DNA of 64,000 nt from Trematomus loennbergii (GCA_012861695.1 JAAOOA010000127.1:22619267-22683266), one strand, 5' to 3'; shown: positions 28,401 through 42,833, counted from the first letter of the stretch. Made by a program: numbers and translations. Notes: a model not told the origin generated them from the letters alone.

Positions 28401-31400
28401 TCTGGACTAGATAATTGACTTCAGAACAAACGTCATGCTTTCCACACTCTCCCAAAACACGGCATATAACAGTTGTAAATAATAAATTCAAGACCGGGAA
28501 CGTACATGTTCACAAATGCTGTTCAGAACATTTCGAGGCAGCAGTTTCACTGTGCCCCTTCCCAGTGCTTCCTTTTTCCTCTGGACACTGAACATAAGGA
28601 GCTCCTTCTTCTCCTCTTCACTGAGGGACTGGCAGTAACGCACCTGGGGGAAAAAGTAATACGTTACGGGTATGAAAGCTAATTTCTCAAACATTTACTT
28701 CTACATCAATCAGTGGGATTCTCTCTTTTGAAGGCCTTATACTGATAAAAAAAACCTGCTGTTGTTCAAGTTACCTTTTCATTATACATTCCTTAAAAAC
28801 CAAATTGCAAGAATGTCGGCCACTAATAAAAGGTTATAAACGTAGGTAAGTATAAGAGAGGGCAGAGTGCATACCAAGCATGCTGAACAAAGGCAACTCT
28901 TGACCCCAGCTTGCCCTTCCTACACCCCCTACATATCTCCACCCACAGTCGCTGATTGAGAACATACTTTTTACAACAGGCCTTTCTGATGTTTCCCTAA
29001 GCCTTAACAAGAGGGAAAGCAGACGTTTACACAAACAAGGCTTGTGTTTAGAGTGAAATCAAGAGGACGGGCAACAAAGGGAGAGAGACGGCCAGGTCGA
29101 ACTGTGGTGCCACTGCTGTGGTGGCATCACAAAAAGCCTCTTTCAACCAGCGTCCATCTCCCCCGCTGAGCAACCCTCGTAAAAACCTCCTGGCAAACAT
29201 CATAAAATCATGAAGTCAAAAGTCACATTGTGCCCACACTACATGCCTACAAGATTGTGGAACAAAAATCCCCCTGTGTGATGTCAACCGGAATGCCAAG
29301 GGCGCACGTGAGTCGGATGGCATGGAGATGGTGAGACTGTTAACGCCATGGGTTTAACGGGCAGCAGCAGATACAGCTATTCAAACAAAAATAAATCTTT
29401 TCTGCAGCCTTGGCGTAAATGAGAGGACCTGCTGGGGTGAATTTTATGATTCTTTCATTTATGCAAAGGCAAACAAAATATTCTCACCTCATTATCGTGT
29501 GGTGGAAGTTGGTAGAGGAGCTGCTTGATTCTAAACTTCTCTCCGGGACTGTTCACATAGGGGATCTTATCCTCAGGCAGACAGGAGAAATACAACTGGA
29601 CCTGGAGAAAATCATGGAATAAGGAGATTAGGCAGATAAAACACCATCTGAGCGACTAGATACTAGGTATTAGTTTCTGCTGAAAATCTGAAAAAGCATT
29701 TAACAGTTGAATTAACCCTTACTCAATACAAATGAAACCAATTACAAATTATATATTTGCAAGAATGTGTGGTCATTAATTTGGCCTTAGAGATGTTTTT
29801 TTGTCCTGAAGAAATGTAGCTCTTTTAAACCAAATCTTCATCCAATGTACCGGTAATTGCAGTAATATATTATTGTTATGATCTTGGACAGAACAGCCCC
29901 TATGTATGAAAACAAACTCTTTCCAAAGGAACCAGAGAACCGACACATTCATTTGTGATGAGACACATTCTGGGACAGCTCTGTGTAATATCTATGGAAG
30001 ACTGACTTTTTGTCATGCATTAGTTTTTCCAACCCCCAAAACCAGCTTTATTTCAAAAGTACATCACATAGCGCTGATACTCTTTGATGACGGGATTCAC
30101 TCATTTTCTTCATAAATCTTTACTATACAAGTCAAAACAGGTCAACAGGTCAAATCAGTTTAAAGGTTGTATTTCCCAGTCATATGATTGTCTCTATAGG
30201 GACAGGACAAAGCAGCCTGTCACTGTGGCACTTTGACCCTTGGGGCTGACCACCAAAAACTAAACTTTTATGAGGGAGGGGCTATTACAGCCGGCTGGAT
30301 AAAGAGGTGGGATGTGCCAGTGTTGTGTGTTGGGGGGCTTCCTGCAGCTTTAACCGTCTAGAAGGGGGATAACAGCAATTTACCCTGACAATCAGCCTGA
30401 CGTTTGCACACTGCCATAAATTATGCACATGTCATGCTGCTATTACCCCTCATCCAGCTCCCTAGGGGCTGGGGAACAGTCAGCTATCACTCAAGCCAAA
30501 TGTGTCTTCACTGTAATGATGACCAATAACACTTGACCCATTCAGGACAATGGTTGCAGTAAATGCATTACAGTTCAACCATGCATTACTAAAACATAAG
30601 GCTCTGCATGTTTAGAATTCAAGGTTCTCTGTTGCTGCGAACCCATCTGTCCTTGCCCACCGCCCCCTCATTGCTTCCATGTGTGTTGTTTAACAAGGGA
30701 AGCGAGAGGAGGGAGAGAAACACAGAATGAAAAGAGAGAGAATTAGGAGAGAAGAGGGGGGAAAATGCAGCCGATTTGGGAAAAGTGCCACATCACACTG
30801 GCTGCCCTGCGGACACAACTAACAGCCCTGCCTGTGTTTGTGGAGGAGAAGGCTTGTTAAAAGACGGCCCCTTGATTCCTGATCCTGCCAGCAGCAGTCG
30901 GCTCGAACCCACCAAGTCCTCCTTTTAACAGATCTCTGATAATCACAAGCAGACTCTGCCATACCGCAGTTTGTAAATAAAAGTAGACACATCCTGCCTG
31001 TAAGAGGCTGGTAGAGCCTGACATGTCTGCCGAAAAACAAAGAAACCAAGGAAAAGTTTTATACAACATATTGTCTGTGCCATTAACTTCCATTATCCAG
31101 ACACTCTAGTTGGTTTGTTATTCAGTGATGTGCTAAATAGCATTTATCTGGGCCAGGAAAATGGGCTAGAAGGAAGTTAAAATCAGGTCAGGGCTGTTTT
31201 TACTCTCTGTCAGGAGAATTTACCACTGTTCGATTTGGTAAGGCACCAGAATAAAAAGAGAACAATATTGCGCTGTATGTTTTCTTTGTAGCACAAGAAT
31301 GCCAATTCCATACTAAGCAGGCAAAGCTTAAAATGATTAATTATGGCGATATTAAATAGTGCATTTGTAGTAAATCTTTGCTCACCTGTTCAGGCCTAAG

Positions 31401-31589
31401 TCCAGGTGGTACCCAGGCGTATTCCTCCAGCGCACAGCCTGAGTCATCGTCAGAGGTGGAGCTGCGTTGGAAGCCAGAGGTCAGCTTACTGACTTTGTGC
31501 TCCATCATCAAATCTCTCTGGCGTGCCCCGCCTTGAAAGCCAGCCGCCGACACTGACGCACTCGCCAGGCTCATCTGATCCTCTTTTTA
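25492..31589 (-). CDS. prickle1: Prickle planar cell polarity protein 1
   Basis: Core planar-cell-polarity protein of the PET-LIM family, acting with Vangl at the membrane. Exons (minus): 31386-31589 (ATG at 31574, with TAA in frame 15 bases upstream, which fixes the start), 29488-29601, 28506-28643, 27784-27987, 27428-27614, 26452-27321, 25492-26345. Phases join to 851 residues (human 831). In order: [21 protein letters not shown], the PET domain (about residues 36-142, [11 protein letters not shown]), three LIM domains (about 146-335; [35 protein letters not shown]), [60 protein letters not shown] and the C-terminal farnesylation box CIIS after a Lys-rich NLS-like stretch. The last intron is only 106 bp. 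The a/b paralogue cannot be decided from this window. Confidence 0.98.
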
Positions 31590-34500
31590 CTAGACAGACA
31601 AAGTGAAATATGGAAGGATGGGGTGGAAGGAGGAAAGAGGAAAGAGGAGGGAGGATCGAAAAAGACAAGAAAACAAATTGTTGGTTAACAAGCCATTACA
31701 TCAACCATTACCCACATAATGCTCACTTCATCTAAACCAGTTCTCTCAATCCAATATCATTCCTCTAAATGTTAACCACCGGGTGAATCACACCATTTCT
31801 GTCTCTTTCATGAGGCCCACACCCCCCCTTAAATCCCACAATGGTAAATGAGCAAGCTTTTCTTGGTTCACTTATGGTGATGAGTCTACTTCATAAAGAC
31901 ACTCATAAAGAGAACTATACCCTTTCACTGCTATTGTGGTGGCAGTTAAACATGTGCCCTCCTCATGTGGCTTTTGAGGATATAGAGACCATTAGGAAAT
32001 TCCCAAAGCTTCCTTTACAGTGACGTCTGATCTCATTATAGTGACAATAACAAGCAGTTAGCTATTCATAAATACACAGTAAATTTAGAGTCGCTTATAT
32101 ATATAGGCTAAGCTTTTGGCAATGTTGCAAAGACCTCACATTCCTTTCCTTTACTGTAATTCAATTAGCCACCAACCCAAAAGCAAGAACAACACCAGAC
32201 ACTGTTAAACCTTCAGGTTTGACCTTATCTGACTGTGGAGCTTGGGTCTGAATGAGTCATCATTCAGCCTGTTAGTGCTAGGTCATACTTTGTACCAAGA
32301 GAGGCCACCACATGAGATCTGATGCTGGCTTGATCAGTTGAGCCTGAAGTCTGTATAAACACAGGCCTGGACTTAAGACAGGGCCACCATATGGGGAATG
32401 TCCACAAGCTCCTTTTTCTTTGGACTGTTTGTTTTCCAACCTGCTGCAGCGAGTGTCTGATCGTCCTTTCATCTTTTGGATGGACAGAACAATTCCAGAC
32501 AGGTGAAGTAGTAGAGAGATGAATAGAGGGGGACGTTAATGGATGGGGTCGACGGATACTCAGTTGGACGTTGACAATGCAACAGCAAAAAAGAAAGAGC
32601 AAGAAGATCAAAGACTGGCACCCTGTTGATCTATGTGTGTGGTGGCCAGAGTCACTAATGGATTTATTGACTGTACTACAGTAGTGACAAAGATGGAAAC
32701 AAAAAAAACTGAAGCATATTTGATAAAAAAGAAATGAAAACAAATTAATATATGTTTTACTGTTAAGTCAACTGAATCTGAAACATTTGTTCATGATTTA
32801 GACTTTAATTGATAAGAGGCTTTTTTTATTCATTGGGACAAATGGAATATTTGAAGCAAATACATTCTCGTTTCGGCTAGTTAAAAATAGTCGTTTGTTA
32901 CTAACCAAATCACTCATATACGCCTACTTCAATTCCTAAGCTCTGCGGGACCAAGCAGACATGGAGAAGATGAATGTGTGTCCAGTTGTGGTCATCTCTC
33001 ACAGGCCAAGGGCTCTGGCGGAGATCAAATGGGAGCCCAGCCAGCGCCCAGCAGCCCGCCACCTCCCCCCAAAGCCTCTACCCCCTATGGCCGCAAGGGC
33101 ACCGAGAGCCGCGGAGAGACAGCTGAGAAAACCAGACACACTCGAGTAGTGGCCTTTGAACACCAGCGTGACAGTAAAGGGGCCTGAAAATCTGCGCTCT
33201 CTCCTGGAATGATATATATGCCACGGAGTGTGCAGCTTCTATGCACACGTGAAGAGGGAATGCACACATTTATGCTGGAGCCTGGCTTTAGGCTAAGTTG
33301 GTTCACACACAGATATACAGGGACAAGGACATGAACACCCTGTCAGAGTCAGCTGTACTCTCATGTACCCTGCTTCTTGTTAAGTGACAACTCTTCCTGA
33401 GATAGTGCCACACAGGACCCTCCAGTGGGTGATTAACTGCCACACACAATGCATGCCAGGCAAGGCCACTACTGGCTATTCATATCGACTCATCTTCCTC
33501 AAGGACAAGTCAGCCCTGCGGCCAGCAACTGGCGTGCCTCCTCTAGCCTGCCAAAAGACTATCAGAGTTAAGCATGATGGATAGTGGTGTCATTGGATTC
33601 ATGTGCTTTCTTTGGAATTTGTGCCTCCATTACACCCTAAAGTGTCTTGTCAGGCGGATTGGCTTATGACACGTCCCATTAAGCGCCTCTGATGTCCTGA
33701 ACAATGGCGTCTTTGTGAAGCGATCCACTAAAGGCCTGTTCCATCAGGAGCCTGTTTATCTCCCTTTAAGTCTCTTTCCTTCTGAAGATGTGGTGTGTTA
33801 TCTCCTAACTCATGACAGTTAAAGCCCTCAAAACCAAGATAACCTGTCTTCAGATGAGAGGGGGGGGGACAGAGAGAAGACACTCTCTTGTTCTATTCGC
33901 ATCTATTGACTTGCAAATGAGACCAAAATAACCAGCAAAAATGTGGCCTTGTTTGAGAACAGCTTGGGTTTCACGTGGGAGATAGCTAACTATAGGCAGG
34001 TTCTGTCAGGCTGCTAGAGACCCACAGCCTCACATTTTTATCAGGCACAGACTCACTCATGCGCTACATTGGTTAGAAAGATGTTTGCTTTCACATGTTG
34101 GCCAAGTCTCCGCGATGATGTCTCACACAGCCAAACCTGACTCACAGGAATGTCAGGATTGAACTTAAGCCAGGGCAGCTAAGACGAATACAGGATGTGC
34201 ACAAGCTGGTGTCAGGCAAAGCGCCTTTCTCATACAACCACATCTGCTTGCATGCTAATTTTCCCTATAGATGTCATGCAGTTCATTTCCTCCATACGTA
34301 GCCCAGAAAAAAACACTTCTTTAACTTTTTTGAATGACAGAAGCAGTGAGCCAAAAAACCTAACCATGCTCAAACTGACCTGCCCTCACTGACTCATCAT
34401 TTGTGCTGGCTTTTTCAGTTTTTCTCCCAACAAGGAACCTATAGTTTTAGAGCTTAGTTTTTTTTATCTCCCCCTACTCACTGCTTCACTCCCCTGCCCT

Positions 34501-36405
34501 GCCCTCCTCCCACACTAGCCAGACCCCTGCAGTCCTGAATGTTTAACAGCCCCTCACTCTTTTGTAAAGGTGCTTGTTAACAAGGCTTTGGGAGCTGCAG
34601 GCCTGCATATCTGACTGATCTGCCCACGGAGGGCCAGAGGGTGGTGGGGGTGCCATCAGACAGAGGCTAAAATGGGGTGACCGACATGTGTGAAAATGTT
34701 AATGGGTCTTGTTCCACAAAAGAAGTGAAATGTAAGTCAGGGCAGGTAAAAGTTGGAACACACACTTGCTTTGAATGGTTTTCAGTGAATGAACATTTTA
34801 AAACATCCCACAAGATATTTAGAATGAATGAAGTCGTCTGTGTTCTTGAAGAAATTGCACAATGACTCCGAGTCTTATATTCCAACACGCTCTATTTAGG
34901 GTTAGGGTTAGGAGGAGCTCAATGAACAAGCGGGTGCAAATTTGATTCATTAAGAAACAAAATAACCACAGATTTGTATGCAACCTTAAAAAGCACTGCA
35001 GAGACTTTGCATTAACTACAGCTAAAGTTATTTAATCACTTTCTGGAATACACACCTCTCAGGGACCTCATGCTGTGACTGACCAATAAATATATTGTCA
35101 CTGACATTAATAAAGAGTACTCAACAACACTGAAACAAGAGTCCCCCCAAACTCCAGACACTGGAGCATTGGATTAACAACTCTTGGGAGAGTGCATAGG
35201 GAAAATAAGCAGCTTCTGGTCTGAATTACTGTCTATATTCCTCAAGGAAGTGGATGATGGACATGCACACAACCCACACAGTGCTCTCTGTCAGTTTGGA
35301 CTGGCCCAACATGTTTAACTTGGCTCATGCCAGCTCAGCCATGCAGGACAGGCTCTACTTGAAGAGAAAAACAAGATGTTTCTGTTCAAAGTCCCTGCTT
35401 ACTTGAGTTTGAACTCAGACAAATCTGTTTTTATGTCAGAAGAGATATGTCTTAACTTGCAGCATGCTATTGCTCCCTACTATCCCTGTATACAAAACTA
35501 TATTGAAATAACAGCCTTTCAATTGTTGGCACTTAATATGTTGTATCCCTTGTGAAAAAAAGTGATCTTACAAAACTAACATTGTCAAACTGCAGGCCAA
35601 ATCACATTAGTTAGACAATCGATCTTAGAGAACCTCAAAGCTAAGGAAATCAGAATTTAGGCATTAACTCAAAATCAAGAACATCATGAGGATATTCATT
35701 TTTGGCATTTCTGTCTACAGTAGATTTTTATCCAATCAGCCTGAAAATGCAAAGGCAAAAAAAGCTGGGAACTCTGAGTGTAGCTGACATGATGTGCTCA
35801 GTGTATGCAGTGTTGAGGTGCTGGAGTTTGGTCATCTATTGAGGCCTCCTCTCATGGCTGCGGGAGTGTTTTTCCAAGACCAAATGGATGGGAGTGACAT
35901 CCCCACAGAGATCCACACTATGGAGACCACCTGCATGCGCTGGCCATGCTGACCTCAAGACTCAACACACGTGCTGCTGTCACATAGCTGACATCAAATA
36001 CATTTAAACCCCAGTAAGTTCAGTTGCAGTAAAACGGACCTGAAACAACTCTTTGAACTTTGGTACCCATCACAACACCTTAAGAAGTCCCTCAGAAGGC
36101 AGTTTGCAAAGTTGCAAACATCTCCATCTGTAATGCAATGTGCTGTATGTCTTGTGAATCATGCAAAAGACAGATTAATTATTGAACCACCTTGCCATTA
36201 AGCTAAATAATCCAAGAGATGTGGATGTACTGTATATGTCTTTACTTTACAGATCTGCATGAGAGTAGGAATAATGCCTGATTCTACTACCAAAAGACAT
36301 TTCATGATGAGGTAAGTTGCAATACTTTAAACTCTCTAATTTGTTCTTTCTTCTAAAAACATAAAAAACAGATTACATCTTCAGTCATTTCCCTGCGTGT
36401 CTTAC
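31590..36405 (-). other. prickle1: prickle1 5' intron sequence (proximal)
   Basis: Just upstream of exon 2 is a long pyrimidine tract on the minus strand (31590-31660) ending in CTGTCTAG, a strong acceptor. The rest shows no recognised exon. It includes a short telomere-like run, TTTAGGGTTAGGGTTAGG, at 34895-34912. Frames at 32264-32743 and 32961-33306 have no recognisable content. Confidence 0.6.
34895..34912 (+). repeat. Short telomere-like TTAGGG run
   Basis: TTTAGGGTTAGGGTTAGG, about three units. It is too short to be more than a chance or repaired insertion of telomere-type repeat. Confidence 0.7.
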
Positions 36406-36425
36406 CTCAGCGTAGGTCAACTCTC
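36406..36425 (-). other. prickle1: Candidate non-coding prickle1 exon or alternative first exon
   Basis: On the minus strand GACCTACGCTGAG is followed by GTAAGACACG, a near-ideal donor. TCCTGCTTCACTCAG lies 20 bases earlier and could serve as an acceptor, or transcription could start upstream of it. No coding content is present. Only the splice motifs support this. Confidence 0.25.
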
Positions 36426-39400
36426 CTGAGTGAAGCAGGATAGAAGGATATTATCACCACTATATCCAGTCCTAGATTCTTCTTCAGCCTCTGGGCTCCA
36501 TATCTATATGCAAGATCCTCAGAACTCTAATTCCAGGACAGAAGCAGTCAGCCTTTCCTATCAGAGCTGTCAGCACAGTAACAGCCCATATCAAAGCCAA
36601 GACTCTATAAAGTCAGAGAGATGTCTGTCTGGTGCGTGGGAGAGAGTGTCTGAGAGGGGTGTGTGCATGTACATGGAGGAGCTCAACCAGATGGTCATCC
36701 CTCCCTTGTCTCTCTCCCCCACCTCCTCCTCCTCCCTCTCCCAATCCAGCCCTCCTAACCTCAGCCCGGCCCCTTAACCCTCAGAACAGCCAGTCACTGC
36801 AGGGAATGAGCGAGCGAGGCGTCTCTCCTCCGCTGACCCTCCCCTCTACTTCAAACATATGCTTCCAAATGAGAACCACCGGTAGAGCTCCAGCTCACAG
36901 GAACTGCGCTTTTAAGTAGCACATCAGTGATGGCAGAGCTCCTTTTACCACACTGACCGCCCCATCTCCACAACAGCTTTCACATGACATTCTTCCCTCT
37001 CCTTCCCTATCAACAGCTCAAAGATGTGGGGAAGGTGGTGAGCATTAGAGTAAGGCTTTGGTTTATCCGGTGGTTTGTCTCTCTTCTCTTGCGCGATAAA
37101 ATGTCACCAAGTTACAGAGGGCTGTTTTTCTAACTTCAGCTTTATGATTACAGAGTGATTGAGTGAACAAAATATGCTTTATTTATCCCACTATGAATAA
37201 GTGCTCCTACAATATCCTGGTTTAGCCTCACATAACCCTTATTCAATATGTGAGTCTATATGAGTCAAGCTATCAGGCCTTTAATATATGATCACAGGAA
37301 AACATCTAATCTGATATTATCTGTTTAAATGAGGGTTCAAATGTCAAATGTCCATTGACTAAAAATAAATCTACAACAATTGAAAAAACGATTTATCAAT
37401 TTGGTCACTTACAAATATGTACTTGTTAAATTCTCTCAAATGTGATGATCTGCTCCATTTCTTTATTTTCTATTAAATGTAACTGAATATGTGTTTCTGA
37501 CTGCGAACTTGTGATCTTTTAACTGTTTGTGCATGCCCAAACATAACTAATCCAGAATATGTAGTCTTTTGAAATAAACCTTAGACAAAACATCAAAAGA
37601 GATCAACACATGATACTATTGGCCATGTTTTCTGTTTGCCTTAACCGTGCACTGGTAGGACCTTAACTAAACTTAAAAACATGGTCTATAAAACCCAAAT
37701 GTACATATCCGCCTGCCCAGTGAAACTCCCCGGGATGCAGTTGACCTCTGCCTCTCCTTCAACTCTGCAGGAATTTCCGAACGTGATTCTCTTCCTGTTG
37801 CCTCAGAAAACAAAAGTGACCAGTTCAGGTCAAACTTTGGAGAGTTGCACCTTTTGTGGTTGTTTGGTTGCAACAATGTCCAAGTGTTACTTTTCTCCAA
37901 AAGGACATGTTTTATAGTTTACAGAAATCGTTTCCAAGAGGAAAAGTTCTGCCATCCTTTTCAACACAAGGGTTAACATAGCCTACTTTAAGACTGTAAA
38001 ACAAAGCAATAGAACATTTTACTAGGAAGCAAGGGATCTATTAAACAGCTAGAAGTGGTTTCTTTATTAACATTTTAGAAGCTGTTTAATTTTGTGGAGC
38101 TGACGTCAGGATGTAATTTGGTTAACTCCAACACATGCGTGAAACATTGTCACTGGGGGGTGTTTAAGTAGGGCTGATATAAGTTAACAGGGTTCACTAA
38201 GTTCAAGCAGAGAAATTGTTTGAAAAATATAGGACAACAAGGTTAACGTTAGGATTTGATAAATGCGCAATTTCCTTACAATCATTTGAAAATGTGTCCC
38301 TATAGTCTCCTCAAATCTGATCACTGCTCATGGCTGATATGATGGATAACAGAACATTTTTATTGTACAAATACCAGCTTACAAAGAAGGACCAAAGCAT
38401 TGCCAATCATTCCTGATTTACCTCTTCTGTTGATGACTGACAGCTTCTGACTCTGTTTGCCCACACACCTCACATTCACACCTTTACGTGCTAACATTTC
38501 ACAGCCTATGTGGTGAATGGTGTCATTTCACTTATCTAAATAAAATAAATGCAGTTTTAACAGGCTGTTCCTTTTTAGCAAATGAGGCAGTACATTTTTT
38601 TATCAAAACTAGAAAAACACGACTGAATAGATTGATGATTGACATCTGGAGCTCATGGACTTACATGTAGCGTCTGCATAGTTCATGTACCATAGGTGTG
38701 TCTGAACAAAGCCATTGTAGCAGCCAAGGCCAGGGAGGAGAGACACTCTTTCACAGCAAAACTAAAGGCCATTGTGCTGGTCCAAATGACTCTCCATTAG
38801 CAATTCTTAGAGGGGAGGGACAACACAGCATCCTGCCTTCGGAGGGGGCATTCATGAAATGCAAAGCTAAAATGGTAAAGTAATCTGGAGCAGAGCCTTT
38901 TCAGCATCGCCAGTATGAGTAAACAGACTGGTGCCTGATTTCCTAAAAAGTAGAAGTGATTCTCCTTTTAATTCAATGACTCTCCCTCATTTGAACGTAT
39001 AGGAAATTGTTACAGTCTCTTCTCATTTCAAAGTTGCATATTTAAAGAAATAGTCAAAGAAGTTCAAAGAAGCAAAGTTGACATATTTGAAGTTCAAATA
39101 TAGGGACAACTCACACTGAAATAGCAAAAGAGAATCAGTGGTCTTTGACAATGAACTAAGGTGAGGACAACTATTTAAAGGCACCTGTGGATTATATTTA
39201 GTCTCCTGAACGGGAACGTGAATCGGAATAACATGACAAGTCTCATTCAGAGAACACACAACTCTATAGTTAGAGTGAGCTGAATGCACAGTTCAAGGTT
39301 TGCTCAGATGGTTGAATAATATAAAGTTGGACAAGTCATGCATCCCTGAACTTTGACCTTAGAGAGCACCAGATGACCCATAAATCTATGGCCCCGGGGC

Positions 39401-39492
39401 TTTACAACCCATTGCCCTGTCATAGCCACAACGACCTGAACGGCACATAACACCTGGTCTGCACCTTCTCACCGCTGTAAAAAGAAGAAATA

Positions 39493-39507
39493 ACGCCCTC
39501 TGCTAGC
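39493..39507 (-). promoter_or_regulatory. CTCF-type core motif (reverse)
   Basis: Minus-strand CTAGCAGAGGGCGTT matches 13 of 15 positions of the CTCF core. It is oriented towards the forward motif at 8265-8279. Confidence 0.4.
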
Positions 39508-42065
39508 GGCGAGGTAGTCCGTGACCAGCATGCCCTGACAATGACAGGACAGAGATGATCATCATCAGAACCAACGCCCAACGATAAAGCTGCATTCTTC
39601 TCTGGTCCAAACACGTCCTTGAAAAGTGGACCCATAAAACAAAGCATCCAGTAAAAGCTCATCGCTGTATCTCACAGAAACATCTATGTGAAACCCTATG
39701 TAGAAATGGACACAAACATGAATTCAAGTCTAAAGAAACCTCTCTAGACGAGACTAATTTGAGTCGCAAGAACTGCCATAAATTGGGGTACCAAAGAGGG
39801 CAAATGGAAGGTCAGTCTCTAACTCACCGTCACTGATGACCATTGTTGAGAACAGCTCTCACTGGTGTGTGAGCTACCTTATAAAAAGTAGGCATTCTCA
39901 AGGTTTAAATGACTTGCCAACGGGTATTAGCAGGACACAGGCCCAACAAAAGCCACAGTTATAAAGCCCAATAAAAGCCTATCACTCTACTGTAACAACA
40001 ATCCTTTTTACGCCTTGAAAGAGGGAGGAAAAGGTCAACTGGTGGAGCAGTCAGCGCATTGATATTGACTTAGCTAGATTGGCGCTGACAAACTCAGGTC
40101 AGACAGTGGGCTTGTTAGCCCTATAACCCTCACATAACCCCTTTTACTGTTTCACTCTGACACACTGGAGGCAGCTGAGGGCAGAGCTTAGATTTAAGCT
40201 TAGTTTTTGACAGGGGATATTTGTAACAGAAATTAAAGAGAAATATCTACTCACTTAAAACTTGACCTCACCAAAGATGTGTTTCTCACTGAATATTAAA
40301 AGTAAAAAAAAAAAGACAGGATGCAAGATTTATTGGAGTAAATGACTTCTGAACTTTTCAACTCTATACAAATATTTTTTTACTTTCCAAACCACAACTA
40401 AAAAAGGTCAGATATACTTATACTTGAGTGCATCACAGAGCTGTTTGTTTAGTTATTTGTTTGAATAAATTAAAGTATGTAGTTCTATTGTTTAAATCCA
40501 ACAACCTAATACTTTAAAAGTTAATGATTTTCGTTGACCCCTAATTGTATAAGAGCAATGAATAAAGATATACTTATCTACAAATGTATTAAGCTTTATT
40601 AATGATCTGTAACCCTGGTGTGTCATGTTTTATTTAATGCAACATGAATGTCCAGTTCCCCACCTGTAATTCATGACATAAACATCTCTACTGAACAAAG
40701 CCTGGTGTCAGCACACTGTTATCAAAAGTACACCGCTGTCTAACTGCTTTGCCAAACATTGCAGAGATGTACGATTAGGACAGCTCATATTTCACCCTCA
40801 ATGTGACACCCTCTCACCTAGTTGTAAAAGCCGGACCTCATTGGGAACAATGGGAAGTGGAGCGACAGAGCTTCTGGAGCTGTTAAAGGAAGGAAGCCCC
40901 TTTATTTGAGGACACTATAACTCAACAAAAGCCTGTGGCTGTCTACACACAGAGCGCGCAGAGGATGAATGGGCTGCTCTTACACTACTCACTTGCACTG
41001 ACAAAGCACTGGATCAGCAAAGGCAAAGCCTGCCATGTGTGGTCCCCATGGACAAACTGAGAATATGGACATAAAATTACAAAAGCGTAACTATCACCTT
41101 AACCCTGTGAGTTCAACTAACAGGTCTTCATTTTCCCCATTTTTTATTTCTTCAATGAAACTGTAAACTGTGCATTACAAAGGAAGCTGTCAGGTTTTCC
41201 ATCCCTTCATTTCCATGCCAGATGTTTGATCATTCACCCCGTCAATGTCCAGTTTCAACACTTGCGGCCTTCAAGACTTAGGACTACATTTTTTGCTCAT
41301 GACCTCACACTTTCAGAAAGTCTCACTCATACACCACTTAAACCTCACACCTCACACATCTGGGCTTTTCTCTTCACCTTTCCCCTCGAAGTTCAACAGT
41401 ATATCCTTCATATGGCAAGAAAACTATTTCCTGTGTGTTTCCAGCCCCGGGCTCAAACGGACACATGAATAAGACCGCCGTAACGAAACAGGCAATACTT
41501 GTGCTGGAGTGCTATGAGCAAGTCGTTGAAGTAGGGGATGCAGTTTTTTTTATTTTAAAGCAAGAGAAAGTTGGCAATTCCCACACGTGGAAGCATTTTC
41601 CTGAGCCGCGCGGCTTCAAAAGGCAAACCATGGAATCCAACAATACTCTGAAACAGTTAAGAGCTGCTCAGTCAGGATCCCACTAATGATTAACATTCCT
41701 GGAGAAACACTCCGTTACAGTCTTTTTAGACTGTTCTAATTAAACACATGCTCCAGTGCCGCAGCATAGAGGGAACACTGAGCCCTGAGAGCGGGGATGC
41801 TTCTTTCCAGCTCTGCTTAATTGGACACAATTTAAGTCATTAAGGTGGTAGTAAAAACAGCAGAGGAGAGGCCCAATGATCTCCTCTAGGCTCCCTGTTG
41901 CTCTGATGTTGTTGACCCTTTCACCTCCTCACGCGATTCACATTCAAATATATAAAAATAAATTGTAGACCTACTCTCAGGAGATGTCTGACTGGAGGAT
42001 TAGTCTTGATTGACTTGAGGTCTCTTTAATGCTGGTTTTATGTGTTTCCTAAGTATATATATTTC

Positions 42066-42482
42066 TTAATGAGGGTAGAAATGGGTTATACTATACTTAT
42101 ATCTCATTATCTGTGCATCTGTTTGCCACATTTGCATTTCTCTATGTTTTCTGTGGTTTTTACAATCTATTTGTTGACAGTTGGGAATTGGTGAGGAATG
42201 TTTTTTCTCCAGGTAATAAGGTGGGATACCAGAATGAACACATGCTTTGGAAAACAAGTTGAGTAATAATGGTAACATTTGTTTGACTTTGTCCACCAAT
42301 TGAGAATTATGTTGGACTAGATTGTTATAAAACCCAAATAGATTTTTGACAATATCTTGCATTTTGTTGCATGTCATTTGCCACACTTCTCCCCTCTCAT
42401 CTCTTTTGGGCTTTTTGTAAGCACAACACATGTCCAGAAACTGAAATAAAAGATGAATAAGAAGAAATAAATTGTACCCCAA
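42066..42482 (-). CDS. Unassigned open frame, signal-peptide-like N terminus
   Basis: I do not recognise this 138-codon frame. It opens hydrophobic (NLFLLIHLLFQFLDMCCA), then basic KKPKRDERGE, then a long stretch that looks helical (QDIVKNLFGFYNNLVQHN and KVKQMLPLLLNLFSK) with Cys residues, ending at a TAA. The first codon is TTG, not ATG. The hydrophobic codons are also a pyrimidine tract ending TTTATTTCAG, a good acceptor, so an exon could begin at FLDMCCAYKK. It lies in the presumed prickle1 5' intron, same strand. No ATG exon or donor was found. It could be a chance frame, a decayed insert or an exon of a small secreted protein gene. Confidence 0.2.
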   Translation of the reverse strand: MGYNLFLLIHLLFQFLDMCCAYKKPKRDERGEVWQMTCNKMQDIVKNLFGFYNNLVQHNSQLVDKVKQMLPLLLNLFSKACVHSGIPPYYLEKKHSSPIPNCQQIDCKNHRKHREMQMWQTDAQIMRYKYSITHFYPH

Positions 42483-42756
42483 AAAACACTTTAAACATGG
42501 ACTTATCTACAGTACCTTGAAGTATATTTACTTCTTTAAACAGTGTGAAGCACTCAGACTGACAGTAATACATATAAACAGTACTTTTTGTGAATCTGTC
42601 CCCTTATATTAGCACTAAAGCATATGCTTGCCTGGTGAATATGGCCTAAGGGTGGAGCTGAGTGTGCATGTTAGGTACTGTAGTGAGATCCAATCTGAAG
42701 CCCTTTAGTCAGTTTAGCAGATATACAAGCCAGACATGGGGTCATTCGTGCCTGGG

Positions 42757-42761
<5 letters not shown>

Positions 42762-42818
<57 letters not shown>

Positions 42819-42833
42819 TGTGTGTGTGTGTGT

